This document shows positions 53,201 through 62,500 of a DNA stretch of 64,000 nucleotides, piece by piece (positions within the stretch are counted from its first letter, which is position 1; each line of letters starts with the position of its first letter). The notes below the pieces were generated by a model, which was not told the origin of the DNA, made no database searches, and saw only the letters and a list, made by a program, of their open reading frames with translations. The position numbers and the translations under genes are program-made. The DNA is from Angomonas deanei (taxonomy: Eukaryota; Euglenozoa; Kinetoplastea; Trypanosomatida; Trypanosomatidae), in contig LR877164.1 in NCBI GenBank assembly GCA_903995115.1, forward strand, positions 310,001-374,000. The letters are read 5' to 3'.

Positions 53201-56143
53201 TGCCACCAGAGCCTTATCAGCAAGGGGAAGCGAAATGGAAAGCGGATAGAAAGATTGCTAAAGGTCTTCCAAGAGGCTATATTCGACCCTCTCGAGAAGC
53301 ACTTGCACCGGTACAACAATAAGCGGGATAAACTACATCTTTTCCTCCGCGACGAGGATGAGTGCCTGTGCTTTATGAAGACGTGCGTGTCGGAGCGGCG
53401 TCCGCTGAAGGACTACTTGGGTGTACTGGAGAAGTACACGGAGAAGCGCTATAATGTGTTCGGCTCGATCCCGTTACGATTGACCTACGAGTATGCGAAA
53501 CAGGGGAAGAGGTCAGAGGCGCGGAAGTACGGCAGACAGACGATCAGCATTCTCCGAGATTTCAGAGGCAAGTTGAGCGGCATGAGAGACACCGCTTCCG
53601 AGGTGCTCCAGCTGACGGGAGGGGCGGACGCGGTGCTGAAGCACTACGACGACATGAAGGATTGCTTGGATGCACACGTGAATGCTCTGGTGAACCTCTT
53701 TGGCACAGGAAGCGTCCATCCATACATGTTTAAGTTCACCTATCGCAGTGGAATAGAGTCCACAGAGATCTTCGACAGACTTGTCAAGGCCGGGTGGTTT
53801 GAGGAAGGTGTTGTTCTCGAAGGATACGAGGAGAAGATACGACAATCAGATATTGTGCAACGGATTGCTGGCCCGAAGGCGGACGATCTCCTGGAGCACT
53901 TTCACCGGCATAAAACAAAAGCATTTGGGCTTTCCTTCTTTAGCAAGCTGCCGCTCCCCGAAACTTCACCGGACGAAGACGGAGAGGATGAAGAAAAACT
54001 GGACGACAGGCGTTACCAGCTTTTCTACTACCTGGAAGAGTGTGGTGCGTTGAAGGGGTTTGGCATTTCTGACAAACTGCAAGAAAAGAGTCGTGAAGGG
54101 GTTCATGCGCTGGCAGAGGAGGACGGGGATGCGACATCCGCTCTACTGAATGCGATAGGAGTGTTCAACAATGCCAACTACCCGGCGTATGACGTGGACC
54201 TCGTCGACATACCGGATGCAATAATCCAGCTGAACGGCGGTGCAGAAGAGGACTCCAAGGTTTCCTCGGTTCACATGACCATTCCGTCCGGCCACAAGAA
54301 GCTAGCACCGTTCTGCCTCGAAAAGATGATTGTGCTGAAGAAGGCGAAGAAGAAGGTTCACAAGTGGTGGCGCATACTGGGAATGGTGTTGTTGATCGCG
54401 GCTGTCTTTGCCGCGGGAGTGTTTATGATGTACACTGGAGGACTTTTTTTAACGAGTATAGGAAGCTCTCTGATAGGGTTGGCGACGGGCCTACTCGGGT
54501 ATGCCATGGCCACCCCCTTTTCGTCTTGGTCGCTAGGAAACCTTAAAAGAATCGCTTGGGATTCCATGAAGTCGGCCGGGATCTCGTTACTCACGTTGGG
54601 GGTTCTCAGCTATGCCAAAACGCTTTCGTGGGTCCAGGCGCTAATGAAGCACGCGAACGACGCTTATGAAGCCGTCATTGGTAAGGTTAGGCCGCTGTGG
54701 GAATCGGTACGGAATAAGGTGGCGGATGTTATCAAGTATTTCAAGGAGAGTCGGGTTGGCCAGCTGTTCTACGGACAGAGCGCAACCTATCTACAGGCGT
54801 TGGGACGGAGCGCTCTGGGCGTTGGTCGCCAGCTAGCGAGGAATATACTCTCCAGCCGGGTGGTGCAGCAGGTACAGAAGCGGATTAGCGAGTGGTACAA
54901 GGAGAAATTTACGCGCTATGTGGAGGAATACTTTGCGGCTGGTTTTAAGAAAATGTGCATCTTTGTACGGAAGACCCTCGGAAACGACAAGTACTTGAGG
55001 TTTCTGAATGCCATACGAAAAGGCGCACCGTGGAAGATACTGGTGGGGAAATACAGACAGTATTTCAAGCTCGTCTGCAATTCTCTTTTTGACTCTGCTG
55101 AACTGCACAGAGGGCAATCCATAGGGAAAAGCAGCCAGGCCATGAATGAGGCACTGCAGGGTTCGGGAGGCTTTTTTACAGCAGCCCGGACGTCGTTTCA
55201 TCATGAGAAGGAGGCGAAGGCAATGGAAACCATCTCCAAGTATAAGCGGCTGCACGCCACCTGCATGGCGGGAAAGGATGTCGTCAACATGGCGCGAGTA
55301 GAAACGAGCGTGAAGAATGCGTGCGAGAAGAATTTAGAGGCGATCGAAAAGGGCGAACTGTATCGGGAGGCATGGCGGAAGGGAAGCGAAGCGAGGTGCG
55401 ACGGAGACTGGGGGAACAACGATCCCGGCAAGCTGTTGCTGGAGCAGATAAAGACCAATATAGTACACGAGGCGGGCGCCACGATGACGAGAACGATCAC
55501 GAATACCTTCTCGCAGCTGGAGTCGGCGGCGTTCGACTACGAACAACTCTCCAGAGAAAAGGAGAAGTACGACGACAAAAATTCGGCTTTTATTCGTCGG
55601 TGGTTCACATCTCCAATAGGCGCCTACAACAACCCCAGCGATGATCTCACTTCCGCTGTGGCGAATATCATCCGTATGGGTGGTTCCATCACACAGTGTA
55701 ACTTAGACGGCATAGAGGTGGACCGCAATCTAGTGGACGCCCTTCTGCAGCGCGTGTCCCCTGGCGTTTCGTCGTGGAGCGCGAAGGGGCTGGAGGGGGA
55801 GCGGGTGAATTACGTGCACATCAACCCTTCGGCCGACAGGAACGATGCCACGACGGTGTACCGCCAGCTCCTGAACAGCGGGAGCTCCCGGGTGGTGATT
55901 GACTACGAGGGCAAGTACGCGAAGAGCATGGGAGAGGAGGTGGGGCAGATGCTCCGAGGGGAGGGGATAGAGGTTCGCACCGGACCGGCGTCCACGGCGC
56001 GGCTGACGGAATACTTGCGACAGGTAACGAGCGCGAGGGGTCCTGCCATGTCGAACGCACGCCCCCCCGTCGTCGACTTGCATTTACTGTTTTTCTATGC
56101 TAAACTGTATCAAAACGAAGAAGACGTGCCCCCTGAAATATAA
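44297..56143 (+). CDS. Giant protein with SecA-like translocase ATPase core, copy 1 (3948 aa)
   Basis: The start at 44297 is the first ATG after the predicted splice AG; an in-frame ATG at 44162 only translates the pyrimidine tract. Order of parts: a helical N-terminal third; a CxxC zinc-like motif (VCKECSQ...CVFCLARR, ~722-745); a Gly/Asp-rich collagen-like stretch (~1052-1077) with a second Gly-rich patch; a Cys/His cluster near 1855-1895. Then comes a SecA-like core: QIETGEGKTF (Lys 2458), LLLDEAD (Asp 2554), a PPXD-like VDYVLENN...LSEFIAMAKGVRV, AITGTVG (~2723), TPVAGRGMDIKI, and VLGRSARQRDIGSGR (~2872-2886). Hydrophobic segments follow at ~3357-3410, then a helical C-terminus. The core implies ATP-driven polypeptide or nucleic-acid translocation. 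It is GC-rich, lacks Asn runs and is intact. Cellular role unknown. Confidence 0.85.
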   Translation: MFSDFVKEVSRRNKRKEFSCGKLFITFFSCLKKERGSFFEMTAPVKLIILLYWARKTGDGVAAAVPAGLTPKEAAQYRTEVMRDLWVEAGIEDRLTEPIPLEEDLLEQLNEYFMERIVQQLRVALKDVPVFEGEEKEVVSLLSLTPMFLFLARALPARGQRTFTDEEIPSLLQTSLLSDAEVEAIVGHYGLFQADNIATDGAPPPPIPLADLLYVEFCSYFFRSVYRDWCHFVFSKVRKTRETQCVFFTCFALFLQGKCVPPTTTMLLPHFMLSTAFTCEAARQFGAEDPSKPPLLQLSLDAVTDEYCQPREGCDVTEGEEEYMRNMLLPVKLYADGKVYCLQQVLRSVLGEVEVRVRGRDEWGHNEFYLLQQKSALLRLVDPFQDSAHRFSLVTYAAVGLLLRDGTMRPVSPLDMLPRADLLSSPNIAKCFGYLSDLLGTGGAYARDCGRAISGLTGCGGKESLGAMVADEGGFLYEYSMALECLQRLFSPLMSENGTATIHPVVKALVCALLPETDLTDSVVCSLLDKCDTRREEVEAEKRAGATSEGRMTASETGLLLTRRYLGLWSEEKELEGDAMGKLSDIFRLFSEGTYEYTEEDLLRTDLLRTLNSPAVEEPMDMNTDAVRCDELITGEVTKHYNALMKQLPVAALKDDDTGQALREFIRQHTYLYKVQAGIDRVKERQLEYSMGVIDGGVKPEKEAQLATDLKDAEDLRETFVCKECSQSHRPKNLDCVFCLARRLFGPSSTLYKNLFGEDSARYRPTDPSRATEEVNLNERLMPNNRSHTVYFENICRYVLEDIFNDAWSTMHTLMEDSLASVKSLLTDSAVNSVDVFNDRIRSIKEGLREEVGGRFGAAEWTTEQRELVEEFTENLLKHVDAYAEELSPILETKLLREAKPNVTVGTDPTLADPSEKLIIVTGYSFRVSEVLRRAEELVRGSEKIRKIVFAADWELFLDEDVVLESTAVAFSAPNLITCDPAEPSRVSKKGETLFPVTVDTSGRKGADGVEQPGDFSEAAASKRRGVSGTSAGMIDLSNVGTVIGKLNLRANGGDGGDGANGSDGKDGADGVDGEERDSYVEPSVYSKVVVIFPTDPAPPGRGTNATYGGFGGEGGRPGAIVLPRDASSAPLLSVSADKGRNGMDGKNGQPGKCGRHGNEAMVNVFTHIPRYFGGADVTRVRGYTSEPDTEQGARRVCGVTDGKYWKENCTHNIYSNRAYPNLTRDCGGPDYLRTGGRLVRRSDYNGRLAGHQVPMAAAAASTTIDFHALASVNPCLKESVAGGIAAGAPLPNKNYDAYMENVSDGLEKRRQLQLHVITTLDMASLVELSVETAVRVSERFSDSESLKGKLENATDIHLLLPAVGSSRCILRWLEDRPEEVHTQFRSYLAEFSAKRWPLHGKKLDSVSAESLIPLVELYGKLSLLFVEHYSKGDAPSPSAELRGAFLRFRRVWPYFTSSFVASLQSAAQNLSMDVVVRLCFGLPTGVGGCVEYLRLLFAKTTLLHQGTKCASLLEEELLEPPTDANAPIGLSQVRQQIETLNTFNCSTQEIQGVFGETLGPLDVSFLIQLMQSPHYAQLAEAADTRNKLAFFSADVETLYKACLGISTMKPQRCEGQVNAAVAVLTKFAEFFLQGLSEEGGDEPTEGDTFFLLFRTEVALLLKHARYFTRTLPAVCRGLNGVLANLHCALERQCLQNVKPSDPTATRQRRLTWFSLWVDYMLSDEKQPEPDCLSRFNEVLWDSIQCVDATVFSAISRKELLTWNHLVNFSLEKAEDRCIPQHDLCVSWTTGVQFPLRKSGALSRMYQASSFFFKFQCLRLDRRSRIEKCMPVVLWVNERSDVFEAKSVSHCVICGPGSARLNREGELLDACRGSGKVPFSRCHCPTHAEAESKIKRATALAGVSGAEEERESMIRNCQLSHGISSLFFHLDVLCCLESDTAALAAMAAGDDGGGDTLGGLRPWPAEDPLKPTTADPDPLQWREKLVPFLEFRGRYAVGADRKPLLEYLSRRDEGLNPPPNLHHSPSFREALKRVGDASDGVPAALTRKLIEDELLFLYPHGAMLFQKVLSIFPADRADEIASRWLYMTVEWWLPKSLEVGFTTCMTLCLKDPDFFVDELPRLCRRLRHCDSTWLWFVLQIILNEMTGAAPCSLPMESDTVRPSISFDGEELVMLMGALEGLPAYYAEQFYRKFDPVKGDVTLKEVFHDILQVSFEAVFDRWIRVLYVGVENGASRVKKAHDTLRAWLYELDETQYASFRSFLRCFSAGSLVLLEKLIDVFASNVFDPVDLFSLVESLLKTHHMGRQAPAIMEALKVEEGKVRKDMKNIPKQPVSFGELVRKLPEMKNDVDLAKVVYEYVSQLAADEGKLVAERRSFKKEFAKNLSAAERVRGAPESAEERQWRTDDKKGAAPILQTLAVIIACLQREKKVTLHPVQVLAVCTTCKKQTLAQIETGEGKTFLSACVLAFKAYCGYKVDCVTSSESLVMAFTTETTPFFKALFGESTGGRAFSASSADSTTKLECVLFSTMGTLMSETLLGQRKTRNSHCPCLLLDEADLPMLTHLGHMLYTATEWTPGFKLSQATPSLLLTATRETNAQTKSDEELHQTLLDEFFKIVGTNGTEDVHGTRSTILNRERAARFVSSCLRSVNQMKANVDYVLENNDSVPYDSSTGETQQNMVWKDGLSEFIAMAKGVRVLNETISPNFQSTLDTIDPYGKNVMAITGTVGCWRSRKLFSEAYGLKTVRFPRAYRRRFELLPSVACTSVGDHLAAITKEAAASMARSQPVLVIAKTHQDVFDIVNSLKNGGIPTSRITQYMGGDKPVLHRSIAGVIVSTPVAGRGMDIKIPVTFGIVGLHVILTYACATRERQQVLGRSARQRDIGSGRIIVLVERADDLYFTALNEVTAVEKRSLARVYANDIPEMHLESYLKTFFVKRVHAILRRSSFDDIDRKALRAVMTMRYGDWASCHQSLISKGKRNGKRIERLLKVFQEAIFDPLEKHLHRYNNKRDKLHLFLRDEDECLCFMKTCVSERRPLKDYLGVLEKYTEKRYNVFGSIPLRLTYEYAKQGKRSEARKYGRQTISILRDFRGKLSGMRDTASEVLQLTGGADAVLKHYDDMKDCLDAHVNALVNLFGTGSVHPYMFKFTYRSGIESTEIFDRLVKAGWFEEGVVLEGYEEKIRQSDIVQRIAGPKADDLLEHFHRHKTKAFGLSFFSKLPLPETSPDEDGEDEEKLDDRRYQLFYYLEECGALKGFGISDKLQEKSREGVHALAEEDGDATSALLNAIGVFNNANYPAYDVDLVDIPDAIIQLNGGAEEDSKVSSVHMTIPSGHKKLAPFCLEKMIVLKKAKKKVHKWWRILGMVLLIAAVFAAGVFMMYTGGLFLTSIGSSLIGLATGLLGYAMATPFSSWSLGNLKRIAWDSMKSAGISLLTLGVLSYAKTLSWVQALMKHANDAYEAVIGKVRPLWESVRNKVADVIKYFKESRVGQLFYGQSATYLQALGRSALGVGRQLARNILSSRVVQQVQKRISEWYKEKFTRYVEEYFAAGFKKMCIFVRKTLGNDKYLRFLNAIRKGAPWKILVGKYRQYFKLVCNSLFDSAELHRGQSIGKSSQAMNEALQGSGGFFTAARTSFHHEKEAKAMETISKYKRLHATCMAGKDVVNMARVETSVKNACEKNLEAIEKGELYREAWRKGSEARCDGDWGNNDPGKLLLEQIKTNIVHEAGATMTRTITNTFSQLESAAFDYEQLSREKEKYDDKNSAFIRRWFTSPIGAYNNPSDDLTSAVANIIRMGGSITQCNLDGIEVDRNLVDALLQRVSPGVSSWSAKGLEGERVNYVHINPSADRNDATTVYRQLLNSGSSRVVIDYEGKYAKSMGEEVGQMLRGEGIEVRTGPASTARLTEYLRQVTSARGPAMSNARPPVVDLHLLFFYAKLYQNEEDVPPEI
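47449..47526 (+). repeat. Collagen-like Gly/Asp-rich stretch in giant protein
   Basis: Encodes NGGDGGDGANGSDGKDG and continues, with Gly at nearly every third residue. The same stretch is conserved in copy 2 at about 59758-59835. A looser Gly-rich segment (GRNGMDGKNGQPGKCGRHG) follows ~60 residues later. Confidence 0.75.
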
Positions 56144-56599
56144 CGAACGTGGGAAACCACAACCACAGCAAACTGCCACATGACGTGTGTGTGTGCGTCT
56201 GTGCTCCACTGGAGCGTACGACGGCAGTTCTGTTTATATAGGCAATCAAACTAGCAATAGTAACATCAACGTAAAATACTATAGTACAAGCAGTAAATAC
56301 TGTATATATTTTCTCTTTTCAGGTCCATAACAAGTATACCCTTCATACGACAGCCCATTTCCTCCCTCTTTTTTGTCGTTTATTATTACTATTAGTATTG
56401 TTGATCGTCTTGAAGTAATAAATCTTTTTCTCCCTCTCTCTTCTCGCTTTTTTCGAACACTTTCTAGTGTATCGATCAGATAGGTCTTTTTTTTTTGTTT
56501 CTTTTCCATTTCGTTTTTTTTTTCCTGCGTATTTTAGCCAATATCACAAATAGCACCGAACATACAAAAAATAACCAACACCGAGATATCTCGTATACC
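56144..56599. promoter_or_regulatory. Spacer between the two giant genes
   Basis: A 456-base spacer, less homopolymer-rich than the others, with a short GT/TG-rich stretch near 56183-56200. The pyrimidine tract 56487-56525 precedes AG at 56536-56537 and 56552-56553. From about 56543 the leader matches that of copy 1 up to the ATG at 56600. Confidence 0.5.
56582..56593. other. Palindrome in 5' leader of giant gene copy 2
   Basis: CGAGATATCTCG, identical to the element at 44279-44290 and also ending 6 nt before the ATG. Confidence 0.6.
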
Positions 56600-59500
56600 A
56601 TGTTCTCCGACTTTGTGAAGGAGTTGAGTCATAAAGACAAGACGACATTTTTTTCCTGTGGGAAACTCTTTATTACCTTTTTTTCTTGTTTAAAGAAAGA
56701 AAGAGGGTCATTTTTCGAAATGACGGCACCCGTAAAGTTAATCATTTTACTTTACTGGGCCAGAAAGACGGGTGACGGTGTGGCCGCCGCCGTGCCCGTG
56801 GACCTGACGCCCAAGAAGGCGGCGCAGTACAGGACGGAGGTGGTGAGGGACCTGTGGGTCCGCGTGGCGGCCGGCATCGGGGACAGACTAACGGAGCCCA
56901 TCCCCCTGGAGGAGGACCTCCTGGAGCAGCTGAACGAGTACTTCATGGAACGCATCGTCCAGCAGCTGCGTGTCGCCCTGAAAGACGTACCAGTGTTCGA
57001 GGGGGAGGAGAAGGAAGTGGTGTCTCTGCTGTCGCTGACGCCCATGTTCTTGTTCCTGGCACGGGCGCTCCCCGCCAGAGGGCAGCGAACGTTTACGGAC
57101 GAGGAGATCCCAAGTCTGCTCCAGACCTCTCTCCTGTCCGACGCGGAGGTGGAGGCGATTGTCGGGCACTACGGTCTATTTCAGGCGGACAACATTGCCA
57201 CGGACGGGGCACCACCGCCCCCCATCCCCCTCGCCGACCTTTTGTATGTGGAGTTCTGCTCCTACTTTTTCCGAAGCGTGTATCGCGACTGGTGTCACTT
57301 TGTGTTCAGCAAAGTACGCAAGACGAGAGAGACCCAGTGCGTGTTCTTCACCTGTTTCGCACTTTTTCTGCAAGGTAAGTGTGTTCCGCCGACGACGACG
57401 ATGCTGCTGCCCCACTTCATGCTGTCGACCGCGTTTACCTGTGAGGCGGCGCGACAGTTCGGGGCAGACGACCCCTCCAAGCCCCCTCTGTTGCAGCTCT
57501 CTCTGGATGCGGTGACGGACGAGTACTGCCAGCCGAGGGAGGGCTGCGACGTCACGGAGGGGGAGGAGGAGTACATGCGCAATATGCTGCTGCCGGTGAA
57601 ACTGTACGCGGACGGGAAGGTGTACTGCCTGCAGCAGGTGTTGAGAAGTGTGCTGGGCGAGGTGGAGGTGCGGGTGCGGGGCCGCGACGAGTGGGGCCAC
57701 AACGAGTTCTACCTGCTGCAGCAAAAGAGCGCGCTCCTCCGTCTGGTGGACCCTTTCCAGGATAGCGCACATCGCTTCTCACTCGTGACGTACGCCGCCG
57801 TGGGGCTGCTGCTCCGGGATGGTACCATGCGTCCAGTCTCCCCGCTGGACATGCTGCCGCGTGCGGACCTTCTGTCCTCGCCGAAGATTGCCGAGTGCTT
57901 TGGGTACCTGAGCGATCTGTTGGGCACCGGAGGGGCGTACGCGAGGGACTGCGGCCGGGCCATCTCGGGACTGACGGGGTGCGGCGGAAAGGAGAGTCTG
58001 GGGGCGATGGTGGCCGACGAGGGTGGTTTCTTGTACGAGTACAGCATGGCGCTGGAGTGCCTGCAGCGTCTGTTTTCGCCTCTCATGAGCGAGAACGGGA
58101 CGGCGACGTTGCACCCTGTCGTGAAGGCGCTGGTGTGCGCCTTGCTGCCGGAGACGGACCTGACGGACTCGGTGGTCTGCTCTCTGCTGGACAAGTGCGA
58201 CACGCGGGGGGAGGAGGTGGAGGCGGAAAAGCGGGCGGGGGCGACGAGCGAGGGAAGGATGACAGCGTCGGAGACCGGACTGCTTCTCACGCGTCGGTAC
58301 CTCGGCCTGTGGTCTGAGGAGAAGGAGCTGGAAGGCGATGCGATGGGGAAGCTCAGCGATATCTTCCGTCTGTTTTCAGAGGGCACATACGAGTACACCG
58401 AGGAGGACCTCCTGCGTGCCGACCTCCTCCGCACGTTGAATTCCCCTGCCGTGGAGGAACCGATGGATATGAACACCGACGCTGTGCGGTGCGATGAACT
58501 GATCACGGGCGAGGTGACAAAGCACTACAACGCGCTCATGAAGCAGCTGCCCGTGGCTGCCCTGAAGGATGACGACACAGGACAAGCGCTGAAAGAGTTC
58601 ATACGACAACACACGTACCTGTACAAGGTGCAGGCGGGGATCGATCGAGCCAAAGAGGTGCTGGACGACTATCATATGTCTGCGGTCATCGACGGCGTGG
58701 ACCCTGAGGAGGAAGCCCGGTTGACGTCGGACTTGAGCAAAGCAGAAGATCTGCGTGAGACGTTTGTCTGCAAGGAGTGCAGTCAGTCGCATCGACCGAA
58801 AAACCTCGATTGCGTGTTTTGCCTCGCCCGGCGTCTGTTCGGCCCCAGCAGCACTCTCTACCAGAATCTGTTCGGGGAGGACTCGGCGCGCTATCGCCCG
58901 ACAGACCCCAGCCGTGCCACAGAGGAGGTCAATCTGAACGAAAGGTTGATGCCGAACAACCGCAGCCACACGGTCTACTTTGAGAATATCTGTCGGTACG
59001 TGCTGGAGGATATTTTTAACGACGCGTGGTCGACCATGCACACCCTGATGGAGGACAGCCTCGCCAGCGTGAAGTCGCTCCTCACCGATTCCGCGGTCGA
59101 CAGTGTGGACGTTTTTAACGACCGCATACGAAGTATCAAGGCGGGCTTGAGGGAGGAAGTCGGCGGCCGCTTCGGTGCGACGGAGTGGACGGCTGAACAG
59201 AGGGAGCTGGTGGAGGAGTTCACCGAGAACCTGTTGAAGCACGTGGACGCGTATGCAGAGGAACTGTCACCGATTCTGGAGACGAAGTTGCGGCACCGGA
59301 GGGAGACTACCGTGACGGTGGGCACCGACCCCACTCTCGCGGACCCATCGGAAAAACTGGTTATTGTGACGGGCTACAGCTTCAGGGTCTCCGAGGTGCT
59401 GAGGCGAGCGGAAGAGCTGGTGCGGGGGTCGGAAAAGATCAGAAAGATTGTGTTTGCGGCCGACTGGGAGTTGTTTCTGGATGAGGATGTGGTGCTAGAG

Positions 59501-62500
59501 AGCACTGCGGTGGCGTTTTCGGCGCCGAACTTGATCACCTGCGACCCCGCTGAGCCCTCCCGTGTGAGCAAGAAGGGCGAGACGCTGTTTCCGGTGACGG
59601 TGGACACGAGCGGCCGTAGGGGGACGGACGGCGTGGAGCAGCCAGGAGACTTTTCCGAGGCGGCGGCTAGCAAACGGCGCGGTGTGTCTGGGACGAGTGC
59701 CGGCATGATTGACTTGTCGAACGTGGGAACGGTAATCGGTAAGCTGAACCTCCGCGCGAACGGCGGCGACGGTGGCGACGGAGCGAATGGGAGCGACGGC
59801 AAAGACGGCGCGGACGGTGTGGATGGCGAGGAGAGAGACAGTTATGTTGAACCTTCTGTTTATTCAAAAGTGGTGGTGATCTTCCCGACGGATCCTGCAC
59901 CACCTGGACGGGGCACAAATGCGACGTACGGAGGGTTCGGCGGCGAGGGCGGCCGTCCCGGTGCTATCGTTCTCCCGCGTGATGCCAGCAGCGCTCCGCT
60001 GTTGTCGGTTTCCGCTGATAAGGGCCGCAACGGGATGGATGGGAAGAACGGCCAGCCCGGAAAGTGCGGACGGCACGGCAATGAAGCCATGGTGAATGTG
60101 TTCACGCATATCCCGCGATATTTTGGCGGTGCTGATGTGACTCGTGTGCGTGGCTACACCAGCGAACCTGACACGGAACAAGGGGCCCGACGGGTGTGCG
60201 GAGTGACGGACGGAAAGTATTGGAAGGAAGATGACACACACAACATTTACAGTAACCGAGCTTATCCCAACCTCACTCGTGGCCCTAGCGGACCGGACGA
60301 TATCATGGTCAACGGACAACTGGTGCGGCGGTCGGACTACAATGGCAGACTGGCTGGACACCAAGTGCCAATGGCGGCCGCCGCTGCCTCCACGACGCTT
60401 GACTTTCACGCACTTGCTTCTGTGAACCCGTGCCTCAAGGAATCGGTCGCTGGAGGGATCGCGGCCGGTGCTCCACTGCCTAATAAGAACTACGATGCGT
60501 ACATGGAAAATGTCAGCGACGGACTCGAGAAGCGGCGACAGCTGCAGCTGCATGTCATCACGACCCTCGACATGGCGTCTCTAGTGGAGCTGTCCGTTGA
60601 AACGGCGGTGAGGGTGAGCGAGAGATTCAGTGACTCGGAGTCGTTGAAGGGCAAACTGGAGAATGCAACCGACATTCACCTGTTGCTGCCAGCGGTTGGC
60701 TCCTCGCGGTGCATCCTGCGGTGGCTGGAGGACCGTGCTGAGGAGGTGCACACCCAATTCCGCGCCTATCTGGCTGAGTTTTCAGCCAAACGGTGGCCGC
60801 TGCACGGTAAGAAGTTGGACAGTGTGAGTGCGGAGTCGCTCATTCCTCTGGTGGAGCTGTACGGCAAGTTGAGTCTGCTGTTTGTTGAGCATTACCGCAA
60901 AGGGGATGCGCCGTCCCCGTCGGCCGAACTGCGCAGGGCGTTCCTGAGGTTTCGCCGCGTCTGGCCGTACTTCACCTCCTCCTTCGTTGCCTCGCTTCAG
61001 TCGGCGGCGCAGAATCTTTCCATGGACGTCGTGGTCCGCCTGTGCTTCGGACTGCCGACCGGCGTGGGCGGTTGCGTAGAATACTTGCGACTTCTGTTCG
61101 CCAAGACCACCCTGCTTCATCAAGGCACGAAGTGTGCCTCTCTCCTGGAGGAGGAGTTGCTGGAGCCGCCACCGACGCTAATGCGCCGATTGGACTGTCA
61201 CAGGTGAGGCAGCAAATAGAGACGTTGAACACCTTTAACTGTTCCACGCAGGAAATCCAGGGCGTGTTCAGGGAGACGCTGGGCCCTCTAGATGTGTCTT
61301 TTCTCATCCAGCTAATGCAGTCCCCTCATTACGCCCAGTTGGCGGAGGCGGCGGATACGAGAAACAAACTTGCATTCTTCTCCGCGGATGTGGAGACGTT
61401 GTACAAGGCGTGCTTGGGCATTTCGACAATGAAGCCGCAGCGGTGCGAGGGGCAAGTGAATGCGGCAGTGGCCGTCTTGACGAAGTTCACGGAGTTTTTC
61501 TTGCAAGGCCTCTCTGAAGAGGGTGCGGATGAGCCGACGGAGGGGGATACCTTTTTCCTTCCGTTTAGGACGGAAGTGATTTTGCTGCTCAAGCACGCGC
61601 GCTACTTCACGAGGACACTGCCTGCCGTGTGTAGAGGTTTGAACGGAGTACTCGCCAACCTGCATTGTGCGTTGGAGAGGCAGTGCCTCCAAAACGTGAA
61701 GCCGTCTGATCCCACCGCCACACGGCAGAGAAGACTCACGTGGTTCTCTCTGTGGGTGGACTACATGCTTTCGGACGACAAGCAACCACGACCGGACTGC
61801 CTCTCAAGGTTTAACGAAGTCCTTTGGGACTCTATCCAGTGCGTCGATGTGAACGTGTTTTCTGCGATTTCTCGCAAGGAACTACTGACGTGGAACCATT
61901 TGGTTAACTTTTCGCTGGAGAAGGCGGAGGACCGGTGCATCCCTCAGCACGACCTGTGCGTCTCGTGGACGACGGGGGTGCAGTTTCCCTTGCGGAAGAG
62001 TGGCGCGCTGTCGCGCATGTATCAGGCGTCCAGCTTCTTTTTTAAGTTTCAATGCCTGCGGCTGGACCGACGGTCTCGGATAGAGAAGTGCATGCCAGTC
62101 GTACTGTGGGTCAACGAGAGAAGCGACGTGTTTGAGGCCAAGAGTGTGTCTCACTGCGTCATTTGCGGCCCGGGGAGTGCCAGACTAAACCACGAGGGAG
62201 AACTGCTGGATGCCTGCAGAGGTAGCGGCAAGGTGCCGTTCTCCCGCTGCCACTGCCCGACACACGCGGAGGCGGAGTCGAAAATCAAACGCGCGACGGC
62301 CCTTGCGGGTGTGTCCGGCGCGGAGGAGGAACGGGAGAGCATGATACGGAACTGCCAGCTGTCGCACGGGATCTCCTCCCTATTCTTTCACCTGGACGTG
62401 CTGTGTGGCCTGGAAAGTGATACTGCCGCACTGGCGGCGATGGCAGCCGGGGACGACGGAGGCGGTGATACCCTTGGTGGTCTGCGGCCGTGGCCGGCGG

